A DNA stretch of 64,000 nt. Origin: Granulicella sp. L46 (lineage in GTDB: Bacteria; Acidobacteriota; Terriglobia; Terriglobales; Acidobacteriaceae). Position numbers and translations under genes: made by a program. The stretch lies in the NCBI RefSeq assembly GCF_009765785.1, contig NZ_LMUT01000003.1, forward strand, positions 657,170 through 721,169, in the 5' to 3' direction. Shown here piece after piece: positions 32,741 to 41,493 of the stretch. Numbering within the stretch: the stretch's first letter is position 1; every line of letters starts with the position of its first letter. The notes beneath the pieces were generated by a model that was given only the letters and a program-made list of their open reading frames with translations, was not told the origin of the DNA and searched no databases.

Positions 32741-34015
32741 CTACTTCTGCGCCACACCGCCGCTTCCCAACATAGCCGTGGTCTCGGGCTTCGACTGCAA
32801 AAAGTAGTTCCGATCAGACATCGCGCGATAGAACTGTCCCGTCAACTCAGCTGCCTTCGGTCCAAAGGTGTCCCTGCCACCTTCCAGGAAGATCACCGTA
32901 ACAATCCGTCCGGTCGGCGCATCGCCATAGCTGACAAACCATCCAAACCGCGTCCCGTTATCCGAGCAGGTACCTGTCTTCCCAAACACTGGAAACTGCA
33001 CAAAGTTCGTTCGCAAAGAACGTGCCGTGCCATTCGAAAAATCCACTGCGCCCTGCATGCCGGGCAGAATCTGCGGGATCACATCCTTGATGTCCAGCAG
33101 CCGTTTCACCTGGGGCTGGAAGTTCGCAACCTCAACCTGAGTCGTCGGATGCTGCAAGTAATACAGCGTGCCACCATTCGCAATCGCGCTCACCAGCGCA
33201 CCCAGTTGCAGCGGAGTCATGCTGATACTCTCGCCGAACGAACACATCCGTCCCACCCCGCCACTGGCCGCCGGCAGCTCCGTATCGGGATACACCCCCA
33301 GGTGCTCGCCCGGAATGTTATATCCCGCCAGCTCACCCAAACCAAACTCGTTCGCATAGTGCTTCACGCGCTCAAAGCCCATCGAGCGTCCCAGCACCTC
33401 GAAGTACAGATTGATCGACCGCGCAAGCGCATGCGTCAGATCCACCGCATAGTGACCGCCCAAATTCACCGGCGTATCAGACTTGACCAAACCCTCTTTC
33501 AACGCCGCCAACGCTACGGCTACCTTAATCGTCGAGCAAGGCTCCGCGCCCGCGCTCAGCGCCAGCTTCTGGTTGACCATCGCCAGGATGCGCCCGTCCG
33601 AAGGATCGATGGCAAGCACCGTCCCATTCATGTTGCCCAGCGCTTCAACCGCCGCCGCCCGCACCACCGGATCCTCTCCCGCGCTCACATCGTTCGCAGT
33701 CAAAGCATTCACATCGGTGAAGCTGCTCGCCGTAAACCGTTCTCCATAGTAGCGAATCCGCCCCCGCCTGGCACTCACGCGCACCATCGCCGCGTGCCCA
33801 TGAGCCGACACGCGCCCTGCAACATGCACAACCTCTGCATGTCCATACGCTGCGGCCGCCCGCGTCCGCCGAACGCTATGCGCCACCATGCGATGGGATG
33901 TAGAGGCCGCGATCATCCTATGTCTATGTCGAGCCGGCGTAATCGTCGCATGCGCGCTCAGCACGCCTGCAAGCATGAACAACACCATCGCCAGCCCTGA
34001 TATCCTGCGTCCCAT
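32741..34015 (-). CDS. Secreted penicillin-binding transpeptidase
   Basis: The 424-residue protein starts with a signal peptide (MGRRISGLAMVLFMLAGVLSAHA), then a His/Arg-rich linker (about 28-95) unlike typical PBPs, and then a transpeptidase domain. Active-site motifs are S161-T-I-K164, S200-I-N and K346-T-G-T. The domain has no separate dimerisation module, so it resembles short class B or class D beta-lactamase-like proteins such as the mecR/PBP transpeptidase group. It probably crosslinks or modifies peptidoglycan. The position next to ftsZ suggests a link to septation. A similar full-length PBP (ftsI) is present further upstream in the cluster. Confidence 0.85.
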   Translation of the reverse strand: MGRRISGLAMVLFMLAGVLSAHATITPARHRHRMIAASTSHRMVAHSVRRTRAAAAYGHAEVVHVAGRVSAHGHAAMVRVSARRGRIRYYGERFTASSFTDVNALTANDVSAGEDPVVRAAAVEALGNMNGTVLAIDPSDGRILAMVNQKLALSAGAEPCSTIKVAVALAALKEGLVKSDTPVNLGGHYAVDLTHALARSINLYFEVLGRSMGFERVKHYANEFGLGELAGYNIPGEHLGVYPDTELPAASGGVGRMCSFGESISMTPLQLGALVSAIANGGTLYYLQHPTTQVEVANFQPQVKRLLDIKDVIPQILPGMQGAVDFSNGTARSLRTNFVQFPVFGKTGTCSDNGTRFGWFVSYGDAPTGRIVTVIFLEGGRDTFGPKAAELTGQFYRAMSDRNYFLQSKPETTAMLGSGGVAQK

Positions 34016-34179
34016 CTCGTCTCTTCTCTGCGAAAATTCAACTATCTACTACATTCGTGCCTTGCAGCTGTTCTGTCCGTCCCTACAAACACGCCAAACG
34101 AGACTACCGCACCCTTCTACCTCTCCTCGGCCACACCGCCCCGGACTCCAGCCTCAGCCATCGATCAATGCCGAGCCGT

Positions 34180-35943
34180 CTACTGCTTCCGGCGCAGAAA
34201 CGCTGGAATATCCAGCTCATCGTTCTCTGCCGCGGGTTCACTTGCATACCCCGCGAACGACGGAACTCTTGCATCCGGCCACGCCTTGGGAGTCGCATCC
34301 TCAGCAGCCTTGACCTCCGCCGCCTCTTCCTTGGGCTTCCGGAAAAAATCATCGTCGAACACCGACGAATTCCCTGGTGTCTGCTCTGCAGCCGACTCCA
34401 CCTCCGCAGGTGCATGCTCAGCCGCCTGCGGAATATGTTCGACAACCACCGGAACCGGCGCAGTCGCCGTTTCAGAAATCACAACAGCCTTCGGCTCCTC
34501 TGCCGCCTCTATATAAGACGGCACGGAACGCTGAAAGTCTTCCGCCGGAAGCGCCGTGGGCTCAACCCGCGGCAACTCATGCCACGCCTGCCGCCGCGCC
34601 GTCTCGTAGTACGACGAGACCGGATACGTCGGCCGTTGCACCGGCGTCTCAACTACCGGCTCTGGAACAACCTGCGCTTTGGGCTCGCTAACCGATCCGG
34701 CACCCAGCGCCTCTTCCACCTCGGTCTCGCTCGCAAACCGAATCGCCGGCTTTGCCGCCTGCGATCCAAAGATCAACGGCTGCGTCTCCTCCGCAGGCTT
34801 CTCGACAGGTGCAGACTGCGGTACCAGTGGCCGCGATACAACCCTCGGCGGCACAATCTCGTGATGCGCCGTCGGCAGCGCGGAGGCTGCCATCATGCGC
34901 TCCCGACGCTCCGGCATAGCCTCGCGGAACCCGGTCGCGATCACCGTAAACTTCACCTCGTCGCCCAGCGCCTCATCCAGCACCGCTCCAAAGATAATGT
35001 TCGCGTCCTCGTGCGCCGCCTCCTGAATAATCGACGACGCCTCGATCACCTCGCTCAACTTCAGGCTGCTTGACCCGGTAATGTTGATCAGGATCCCGCG
35101 CGCTCCATCGATCGCTCCTGCCTCCAGCAGCGGCGAAGCAATCGCGGCCTTCGCTGCCTCCTTCGACCGATCCGGCCCCGACCGCACGGCGGTCCCCATC
35201 ACCGAATAGCCCATCCCCGCCATCGTCGTCTTCACATCAGCGAAGTCGCGATTGATCACGCCCGGAATCGTAATGATGTCTGAAATTCCCTGCACGCCTT
35301 GGCGCAAAATATCATCGGCAATCCGGAAGCTCTCAAAGAAGCCAGCATCTTTTGCCGTCGTCAGCAGCTTGTCGTTCGGAATCACGATCAGCGTATCGAC
35401 CGACTCCAGCAGCTCCTGCAACCCGCGCTCCGCCTGCATCGCCCGACGCTTGCCTTCAAACGCAAACGGCCGAGTCACCACAGCAATCGTAAGCGCGCCC
35501 ATCTCGCTCGCCAGCGACGCGATCACCGGCGCAGCGCCCGTGCCCGTCCCGCCGCCCAGACCGGCCGTCACAAATACCAGGTCCGCGCCCTCGAGCGCCT
35601 CGATGATCTTGTCCGAATCCTCCAGCGCCGCCCGCCGCCCTACATCCGGATTCGCTCCCGCACCCAGCCCGCTCGTCAGCTTCACACCCAGCTGCAGCTT
35701 TACCGGCGCATGCGACCCTTCCAGCGCCTGCACATCTGTGTTGGCCGCGATAAACTCAACGCCCTGAACATTCGCCTCGATCATGCGGTTGATGGCATTG
35801 TTGCCGCCACCACCCACACCAATCACCTTGATCCGCGCGTTCCGCCGCGTCTCTTCGTGATATTGAATCCGGAGGGAATCCGGCTGTTTATCGTCGAGCG
35901 ATTCTTGCGGAACGCCGGGTGCGTTTTCAGGCGGCATAGGCAT
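34180..35943 (-). CDS. ftsZ: Cell division GTPase FtsZ, with long C-terminal tail
   Basis: The tubulin-like GTPase forms the Z ring that recruits the divisome. AAGGAG eight bases upstream sets the ATG at 35943 (587 residues); the frame runs further back to 36078 without similarity. Signature GGGTGTG is at 130-136, N-terminal [17 protein letters not shown] at 38-54. The core ends near residue 350. The remaining ~235 residues are a Glu/Pro/Ala-rich variable linker, much longer than the usual 50-100. The conserved tip [13 protein letters not shown] is the FtsA/ZipA-binding peptide. Upstream on the same strand is an outer-membrane barrel gene, separating it from ftsA. Confidence 0.95.
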   Translation of the reverse strand: MPMPPENAPGVPQESLDDKQPDSLRIQYHEETRRNARIKVIGVGGGGNNAINRMIEANVQGVEFIAANTDVQALEGSHAPVKLQLGVKLTSGLGAGANPDVGRRAALEDSDKIIEALEGADLVFVTAGLGGGTGTGAAPVIASLASEMGALTIAVVTRPFAFEGKRRAMQAERGLQELLESVDTLIVIPNDKLLTTAKDAGFFESFRIADDILRQGVQGISDIITIPGVINRDFADVKTTMAGMGYSVMGTAVRSGPDRSKEAAKAAIASPLLEAGAIDGARGILINITGSSSLKLSEVIEASSIIQEAAHEDANIIFGAVLDEALGDEVKFTVIATGFREAMPERRERMMAASALPTAHHEIVPPRVVSRPLVPQSAPVEKPAEETQPLIFGSQAAKPAIRFASETEVEEALGAGSVSEPKAQVVPEPVVETPVQRPTYPVSSYYETARRQAWHELPRVEPTALPAEDFQRSVPSYIEAAEEPKAVVISETATAPVPVVVEHIPQAAEHAPAEVESAAEQTPGNSSVFDDDFFRKPKEEAAEVKAAEDATPKAWPDARVPSFAGYASEPAAENDELDIPAFLRRKQ

Positions 35944-36093
35944 AGGCGTATCTCCTTCGGCGTTGCTGATTTGCTTCTCTTCATTCTGCACGGCGAACGC
36001 CTCCGTGGCATGCATGAAATGCCATCGTGCATCTAAATCGATTACAGCCGTCCCGTTCGGGCACCGGCTTACCTGCAAACCTGTCGCGCCAAC

Positions 36094-36762
36094 CTACCGC
36101 GAAGAAGGCAGATGGAACACGACCGATGCCCCGATCGACGCCACGCCAACCGAGCTCGGCCCATCAACTGTCGCACCGCTGTTACCAACCCGGTTCATGT
36201 TCCCGATGCCCAGCTCTATCGGCCGCAGATCAATCATCGGGAAGATGTGGATGGTCAAGCCAGCGAACCCTTCATACATGATGTAGCTGTCTTCCAATCG
36301 TGGTAGTGGCGTGGTCGTCGTCAGGCTCGCGCCGAACGGCAGCGTCGCATTGCTGCGCCCATACCCAGCCGATATCTGCACATACGGTGTCAGCCACGAG
36401 ATCGGCGTGTGAAACGACCCCCTGACGCCAAGCAGCGCGTTGTCCAGCACCGTGGTATCGTTGCCCCCTGCGGAACTCGTCGCCGACTTGTTCGAGTGCA
36501 TCACGCCACCTCGGAAATCCACTCCCAGCCGCATCGGCCCTACATTGCGAAAGTCGTAATAAGCACCCGCCTGAAAGCCCGCCGGGTTCACTTTACCGCC
36601 CGTGCTCGAGCACTCAAGTGGCGCTGTCTCGAAGCACGTGATGCCACGCAACTGGGTCGCCTGGTACCCGATATATACGCCTGCCTGGGCATGTGCCGCC
36701 GCGGCAAACCCAAATCCGAAAACTCCAAACAAAACTACAGCCAGCCTTGTGCAAAATCTCAT
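36094..36762 (-). CDS. Outer-membrane beta-barrel protein
   Basis: Starting at the ATG at 36762, the protein begins with a signal peptide (MRFCTRLAVVLFGVFGFGFAAAAHAQ) and has about 222 residues. The mature part alternates hydrophobic and polar residues in strands (FQAGAYYDFRNV, LGVDFRGGVMHS, ALLGVRGSFHTPISWLTPYVQISAGYGRS) and ends in SVVFHLPSSR, typical of small OmpA-like barrels. A frame extension to 36804 carries a GGAGG but lacks a signal function. It lies between ftsA and ftsZ on the same strand, an unusual place for such a gene; its link to division is unproven. Confidence 0.8.
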   Translation of the reverse strand: MRFCTRLAVVLFGVFGFGFAAAAHAQAGVYIGYQATQLRGITCFETAPLECSSTGGKVNPAGFQAGAYYDFRNVGPMRLGVDFRGGVMHSNKSATSSAGGNDTTVLDNALLGVRGSFHTPISWLTPYVQISAGYGRSNATLPFGASLTTTTPLPRLEDSYIMYEGFAGLTIHIFPMIDLRPIELGIGNMNRVGNSGATVDGPSSVGVASIGASVVFHLPSSR

Positions 36763-36810
36763 ATACACCCAGTCTACCGTCTTCAGCCCTTCCTCCATAG
36801 CCACAGATGC

Positions 36811-38037
36811 CTAAAAACTGCCCGCGAAGATGGACTTCAGCTTCTGCGCCAGCCCCTGTTCTTCGCTCGCCTTGCGTACCTGGGTGCGGTGCGTGTATAG
36901 CAACATTCCAATCGCCACGGAAAACTCCGGCTTCGCCAGCTCTGGCGGCATCCGGCTCAACGGCACCGGATATCCAATCCGCGCCGGCACCCGCAGCAAA
37001 CTTTCAGCGTTATCAAGAAAGCCAACCAGGTGCGCTCCCCCGCCGGTAAACACGCAGCCCGCGCCCATCGCCTCCAGCACACCGCCGTTACGCAAATTGT
37101 CGCGCAGCATCGTCAACAACTCCCTCGCCCGCGGCTCCAGAATCTCCGCCAGAAACCGTTGCCGCACCAGCCGCACCGATTGGCCGCCCACAGCCAAATC
37201 ACTGCCAATCTCAATCTCGTTCATCTGCGGAATCGACGTCACCACGCAGTTGCCGTACATCCGCTTCAACTGCTCAGCCTCTTCCACGCTCACATGCAGA
37301 CCCACCGCGAGATCATTCGTAAAGTGATCGCCGCCAATCGGAAGCACCGCCGTGTGCGCCACGCTGCCCTCAAAGAACACCACCAACTCCGTCGAGCTCG
37401 CACCAATATCGACCACGCAAACGCCCAGTTCGCGCTCGTCAGCCGACAGCACCGCCTCCGCCGCCGCAATCCCCTCAAACACCGTGTCCACGACCTCGAG
37501 CCCCGCCCGATTCGCGCAAGTCACCACGCTCTGCGCCGCCGACCCCGAGCACGTCGACAGATGCAAACAGACCTCCAGCCGATTCCCTACCATCCCCACC
37601 GGATCATGAATCCCATTCTGGTCATCCAGAATAAATTGCTGTGGCAACAGATGCAGCACCTCGCGGTCCGGAGCCAATCCCACACTCCGTGCCCGGTCAA
37701 TCGCCGACCGCACATCCTCACGAGTAATCTCTTTCATGCGGCTGCCCATGCTGATGCCGCCCTGCGAGTTCATCCCTCGCACATGCGGTCCGCCAATCCC
37801 CGCCACCGCCGTCTCAATCGGAGCCTTCGCCGACCGCTCCGCCGTCAGTGCCGCCGCATTGATAGCCTTCGCCGCCGGCCCCAGGTCCGAGATCACGCCG
37901 CGCCGCATCCCGCGCGAAACTTCCACCCCGTGCCCACGATACCGCAGCACGCCATCAATCAACTCCGCCACCAGCACGCAGCTCTTCGAGCTCCCCGCGT
38001 CCAGCACCGTGATCAGGTTGTCCATCTTTGCATTCAT
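36811..38037 (-). CDS. ftsA: Cell division protein FtsA
   Basis: FtsA is the actin-like membrane tether of FtsZ. The 408 residues show the phosphate-1 loop LDAGSSKSCVLV, the 1C-type domain following, phosphate-2 VVDIGASSTELVVF, and an adenosine-binding GCVFTGGGAHL. The C-terminal LAQKLKSIFAGSF is the amphipathic membrane-targeting helix. A second ATG four codons in is possible. The first ATG overlaps the ftsQ stop (ATGA), so translation is coupled to ftsQ. Normal size. Confidence 0.95.
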   Translation of the reverse strand: MNAKMDNLITVLDAGSSKSCVLVAELIDGVLRYRGHGVEVSRGMRRGVISDLGPAAKAINAAALTAERSAKAPIETAVAGIGGPHVRGMNSQGGISMGSRMKEITREDVRSAIDRARSVGLAPDREVLHLLPQQFILDDQNGIHDPVGMVGNRLEVCLHLSTCSGSAAQSVVTCANRAGLEVVDTVFEGIAAAEAVLSADERELGVCVVDIGASSTELVVFFEGSVAHTAVLPIGGDHFTNDLAVGLHVSVEEAEQLKRMYGNCVVTSIPQMNEIEIGSDLAVGGQSVRLVRQRFLAEILEPRARELLTMLRDNLRNGGVLEAMGAGCVFTGGGAHLVGFLDNAESLLRVPARIGYPVPLSRMPPELAKPEFSVAIGMLLYTHRTQVRKASEEQGLAQKLKSIFAGSF

Positions 38038-39686
38038 GGAGTCGCTCCATTCTTTCCACCGGCTCCGCCACGCTTCTTCTCAGCCTTAGCCGTCGCCGTC
38101 TTGTGTGCCTTCGCCAACTCAGCCCGATGCTCCGCCGCCAGCCGCTCAAACACCTTCTCGTTCGCGGCGCTCATCCCCGATCCCGGCTTCGGCTTCCCAG
38201 CTACCGGCTTCGTCACAACCTTCTTCGCCGCCGACTGACTCGTCTTTGCCGCCACCAGCTTCGGCGCAGCCACAGGTTTCGGCGTGGCAGGCTTCGGCGC
38301 GGCCGCGTTCAATACAACAGGCTTGGGCAGCGCAGGCTTTGGCATAGTGGCGTTCGAGAAGTCAGGCTTCACCACCGGTTGCTTCGACGAAGCAACATTC
38401 ACCGCAACAGGCTTCGGCATCCCTGGCTTCGGTGCAGCAGGCTTCGACGCAGCAACATTCGCCGGCGCAGGCTTCGGCACCGGCGGCATCGACGCCGCAG
38501 CGCTCAACACCGGCTTCGGAACAAGAGCCTTCGGCGCAATGGATTTCACCGCCGCGGGCTTCGCGCTCGCAACCGGCTTCGCTTCCGTCACCGGCTTCGA
38601 GATCACAGGCGCAGGGCTCTCCGTGCTCGCTGTCGTCGCCGCGCCAGTCCCGACGGCTGCTGCCTTCCCGTCCCCCTGCATCTCCAGAACAATCTGCCCT
38701 TCATACCGCATGTCTGCCGACGCCAGCTTGGGATACTGCTGCTTCCACTCCTCCAGATGCTGCTCGAATTCCTGGTACCGCTTCAAAAACTTTTCCTGCC
38801 CAAAGTGCACCAGGATGTCTGAACTGCCCGACGTAATCAGTCCCTTCACGTCCTCCGGATCAGCAACGTCCACTTCGCTGACCGAGTTCGTCAGGCGCTG
38901 CCCCGAGCCGTCCAGGTCATGCATAAACTGCTCGTAGACTTCCATCTTCGCCGCGCGTTCCGACATCGCTTCATCAGCCGACAACCCCGTCAGCACCGGA
39001 AACGAATAGTGCGGATCGCCGGCCGCATCCGCAGGCATGTCCAGCAGCACGCCGCTCGCATCTACCAGCCCGATCTGCGACCCCTGCCGGACAAACGCCA
39101 CCGGCGTCCGCTCCACAATCTGTACACGCAGAACATTCGGCAACAACCGCATCACCGTCGCATGCGCCACCCAAGGCAGCCGCTCCAGGTCAGCCTGCCG
39201 CTCCCCCAGCGACAAGCGGAAGATATTCCGTTCCAGGTCCGCGCCAAACACGCTCACGATCTGCTCACGCGTCAGGTGTTCAGCGCCCGTGATCTGAATA
39301 TCATCCGAACTCGCCAGCACAAATCGCGCATCATGCATCAGGTAAGAGCGCACACCAGCAAACGCAACCGCAACGGCCCCCACCAACGCGAACACCACCA
39401 CGCCCAGCACAATCCGACCCGCCACACTGCGCGGCAGCCTACGAAACTGCAGGATCTTCCCCCGCTGCGGAACGTACTCGGACTCATCCGAATAGGAGCC
39501 TTCAGCCCCCGTTTGATCATAGCGATCGTTGCCATACCCGCGCTGCAGCGCGCCCGCAGGCGCTGGCCCTTTGCGCCTTCCCGGAGCATCAGCCTCCGAA
39601 GCGTAACTCTCCTCAGGCGCCGTCAGCACCGCCGAGCCCAGTCCGGAGTCATACCCGGACACGCGCTTCGCACCTGTCTTCTTCAT
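38034..39686 (-). CDS. ftsQ: Cell division protein FtsQ with repetitive C-terminal extension
   Basis: FtsQ is the bitopic scaffold of the FtsQBL divisome subcomplex. It has a charged cytoplasmic tail (1-90), a membrane helix (91-111), a POTRA domain (about 123-194, IQITGAEHLTREQIVSVFG) and a beta domain (about 200-340). Usual FtsQ has 250-330 residues; this one has 550. Residues 355-500 are Ala/Pro/Lys-rich with repeated AxPKP and KPV units, and a final ~50 residues are Ala/Lys/Glu-rich helix-like. It is the first gene of an overlapping pair with ftsA, and murC precedes it after a 331-bp repeat-bearing gap. Confidence 0.9.
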   Translation of the reverse strand: MKKTGAKRVSGYDSGLGSAVLTAPEESYASEADAPGRRKGPAPAGALQRGYGNDRYDQTGAEGSYSDESEYVPQRGKILQFRRLPRSVAGRIVLGVVVFALVGAVAVAFAGVRSYLMHDARFVLASSDDIQITGAEHLTREQIVSVFGADLERNIFRLSLGERQADLERLPWVAHATVMRLLPNVLRVQIVERTPVAFVRQGSQIGLVDASGVLLDMPADAAGDPHYSFPVLTGLSADEAMSERAAKMEVYEQFMHDLDGSGQRLTNSVSEVDVADPEDVKGLITSGSSDILVHFGQEKFLKRYQEFEQHLEEWKQQYPKLASADMRYEGQIVLEMQGDGKAAAVGTGAATTASTESPAPVISKPVTEAKPVASAKPAAVKSIAPKALVPKPVLSAAASMPPVPKPAPANVAASKPAAPKPGMPKPVAVNVASSKQPVVKPDFSNATMPKPALPKPVVLNAAAPKPATPKPVAAPKLVAAKTSQSAAKKVVTKPVAGKPKPGSGMSAANEKVFERLAAEHRAELAKAHKTATAKAEKKRGGAGGKNGATP

Positions 39687-40017
39687 CTCCGCAAGGCCCT
39701 GAGCAAGGCCGCGGAAGAATCGCCGTTCTCACAACTATAAAGGTCCCCACCCCCACCGCCGAAATACTAAGCCCCGGGGTACCCCATCAGGAACACTTCT
39801 GTTCCCCATTCCGACCAAACGGCAAACATATACCTCAAGACTTCAGTTCAAACCAAGAACAGGTACCCACGGCTTTAGCTCAAACCACCAACAGGACCCC
39901 AAGACTTCAAGTCGAACCTCGAACAGGTACCCCAAGGCTTCAGCCTTGGGTCTCATAGCCTGGTAAGTTCTTGGGCTTTAGCCCTGGGGTATGCCCTCGT
40001 TCACTCTCGCCGTCCGC
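39687..40017. other. Gap between murC and ftsQ containing tandem and dispersed repeats
   Basis: The gap holds a 32-bp tandem array and GGCTTTAGCCCTGGGG-type hairpins near 39932-39991, then the 17-mer that overlaps the murC end. A separate promoter for ftsQ-ftsA may lie here but none is recognisable. Confidence 0.6.
39836..39962. repeat. 32-bp tandem repeat, three full units plus a degenerate fourth
   Basis: Units start at 39836, 39868 and 39900 with exact 32-bp spacing. Each has the form CAAGACTTCAGTTCAAACC followed by an AACAGGTACC-like end. A fourth, CCAAGGCTTCAGCCTTGG, begins at 39932 and forms a hairpin. Confidence 0.85.
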
Positions 40018-40024
40018 TCAGGAC
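40008..40024. repeat. 17-mer repeat overlapping the murC stop codon
   Basis: CGCCGTCCGCTCAGGAC, one base off consensus, covers the last two sense codons and the TGA of murC on the minus strand. Confidence 0.85.
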
Positions 40025-41421
40025 CTCAACGCCTCCAGCAACATCGGCCCCGCCTGCGACACGCTCCCCGCCCCCAACGTCAAAATCATCTCCCCCGGCC
40101 TTGCATCCTCCACCAACCGCTCCACCGCCTCCGCCATCGACGCCGCATACATCACCCGCCCCCCATTCTTCGCCTGAATCGCCGGCGCCAGCGTCTCCCC
40201 GGTAATCCCCTCAATCGGCTGCTCGCTAGCCGCGTAGATATCCAACACCTGCACGGCATCCGCATCGCCAAACGCCCCCGCAAAATCCTCCATCAAATCT
40301 CTCGTCCGTGTGTAACGATGCGGCTGGAACAGCACCAGCACCCGTCCATACCCACACTCCCGAGCCGCCTGCAGCGTAGCGCGAATCTCCGTAGGATGAT
40401 GCCCATAGTCATCGATCACGGTCACCCCCCGCTCCACCCCGCGCACCTGAAATCTCCGATCCACCCCCCGAAACGTAGCCAACCCCGCAGCAATCTTCTC
40501 CGGAGTCAGCCCCAACTGCACCCCAATCGCCACAGCCGCCGTAGCATTCAGCACATTGTGCCGCCCCGGAACATGCAGCTCAAACGGCCCCAGCACCAAC
40601 CCCCGCGCATTCACCTCAAACCGAGCATGCGAGCCTTCCTCCGCCGGCAGCATTCTCAACCGAAAATCCGCCTCCGCGCTAACGCCATACGTATAAACCC
40701 GCCGCCTCACCCGCGGCAGAATCCCCCGCAACCGCTCATCATCCACGCAAGCCGTGACCGCGCCATAGAACGGCACCTTATCCATGAACTCCACAAAGCA
40801 GTTCTCAACATCGCTCATATCCGCATACGAATCCATATGCTCGCGATCGAGATTCGTCACCACCGCCAATATCGGCGACAGCTTCAGAAAGCTCCTATCA
40901 CTCTCATCAGCTTCTGCAACGAGATATTGCGAACGACCCAGCCGCGCATTCGACCCCATCGCATCCACGCGCCCACCCACCACCACCGTAGGATCGAGTT
41001 CCCCACCCGCCAGCACGGCCGCCACCATCGACGTAGTCGTCGTCTTCCCATGCATCCCGGCAATCGCAATCCCATACTTCAGCCGCATCAACTCCGCGAG
41101 CATTTCGGCCCGCTGAATCACCGGAATCTTCCGCGCCCGCGCCTCCACCACCTCAGGATTATCCTTAGCCACCGCCGAGCTAGTCACCACCACATCACTA
41201 GCCGCAGCATTCCCCGCCGCATGCCCGATAAAGATCGTAGCCCCCAACCGGTCCAACCTCTCGGTCGTCGGAGACCCCCGTAAATCCGACCCCGAAACCG
41301 CATACCCCATCGTCAGCAGGATCTCCGCGATCCCACTCATCCCAATCCCACCAATCCCAATAAAATGCACCCGCTGCGAAGGCGCAAACATAGCGTGTTC
41401 CGGCAATCCCAAAGTCTTCAT
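40018..41421 (-). CDS. murC: UDP-N-acetylmuramate--L-alanine ligase MurC
   Basis: MurC adds L-alanine to UDP-MurNAc, the first amino acid of the peptidoglycan stem. From the ATG at 41421 it has 467 residues. The N-terminal nucleotide-sugar loop is HFIGIGGIGMSGIAEIL, and the ATP loop is AGMHGKTTTTSM. C-terminal ligase features include VIDDYGHHPTEI and VLFQPHRYTRT. A TTG at 41445 and an ATG at 41391 in the same frame are alternative starts. The stop codon lies inside a dispersed 17-mer. murB and ddl, usually next to murC, are absent here. Confidence 0.94.
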   Translation of the reverse strand: MKTLGLPEHAMFAPSQRVHFIGIGGIGMSGIAEILLTMGYAVSGSDLRGSPTTERLDRLGATIFIGHAAGNAAASDVVVTSSAVAKDNPEVVEARARKIPVIQRAEMLAELMRLKYGIAIAGMHGKTTTTSMVAAVLAGGELDPTVVVGGRVDAMGSNARLGRSQYLVAEADESDRSFLKLSPILAVVTNLDREHMDSYADMSDVENCFVEFMDKVPFYGAVTACVDDERLRGILPRVRRRVYTYGVSAEADFRLRMLPAEEGSHARFEVNARGLVLGPFELHVPGRHNVLNATAAVAIGVQLGLTPEKIAAGLATFRGVDRRFQVRGVERGVTVIDDYGHHPTEIRATLQAARECGYGRVLVLFQPHRYTRTRDLMEDFAGAFGDADAVQVLDIYAASEQPIEGITGETLAPAIQAKNGGRVMYAASMAEAVERLVEDARPGEMILTLGAGSVSQAGPMLLEALRS

Positions 41422-41444
41422 CGCTATGTATTGTCCCACCCTCA

Positions 41445-41493
41445 AGCGTTGTGCATGCTATATAAGCTCGTTGTGCGTGCTATACAAGCTCAT
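41445..41493. repeat. Tandem 22-bp near-duplicate spanning the amidase start
   Basis: GTGCATGCTATATAAGCTCG and GTGCGTGCTATACAAGCTCA are adjacent copies 22 bp apart, differing at a few positions. The second runs into the ATG at 41492. The TATATA/TATACA cores could serve as alternative -10 boxes. Confidence 0.8.

Noticed and set aside
39836..39962. Possible short CRISPR array
   Set aside because: The 32-bp units are directly adjacent without unique spacers, and no cas gene is present.
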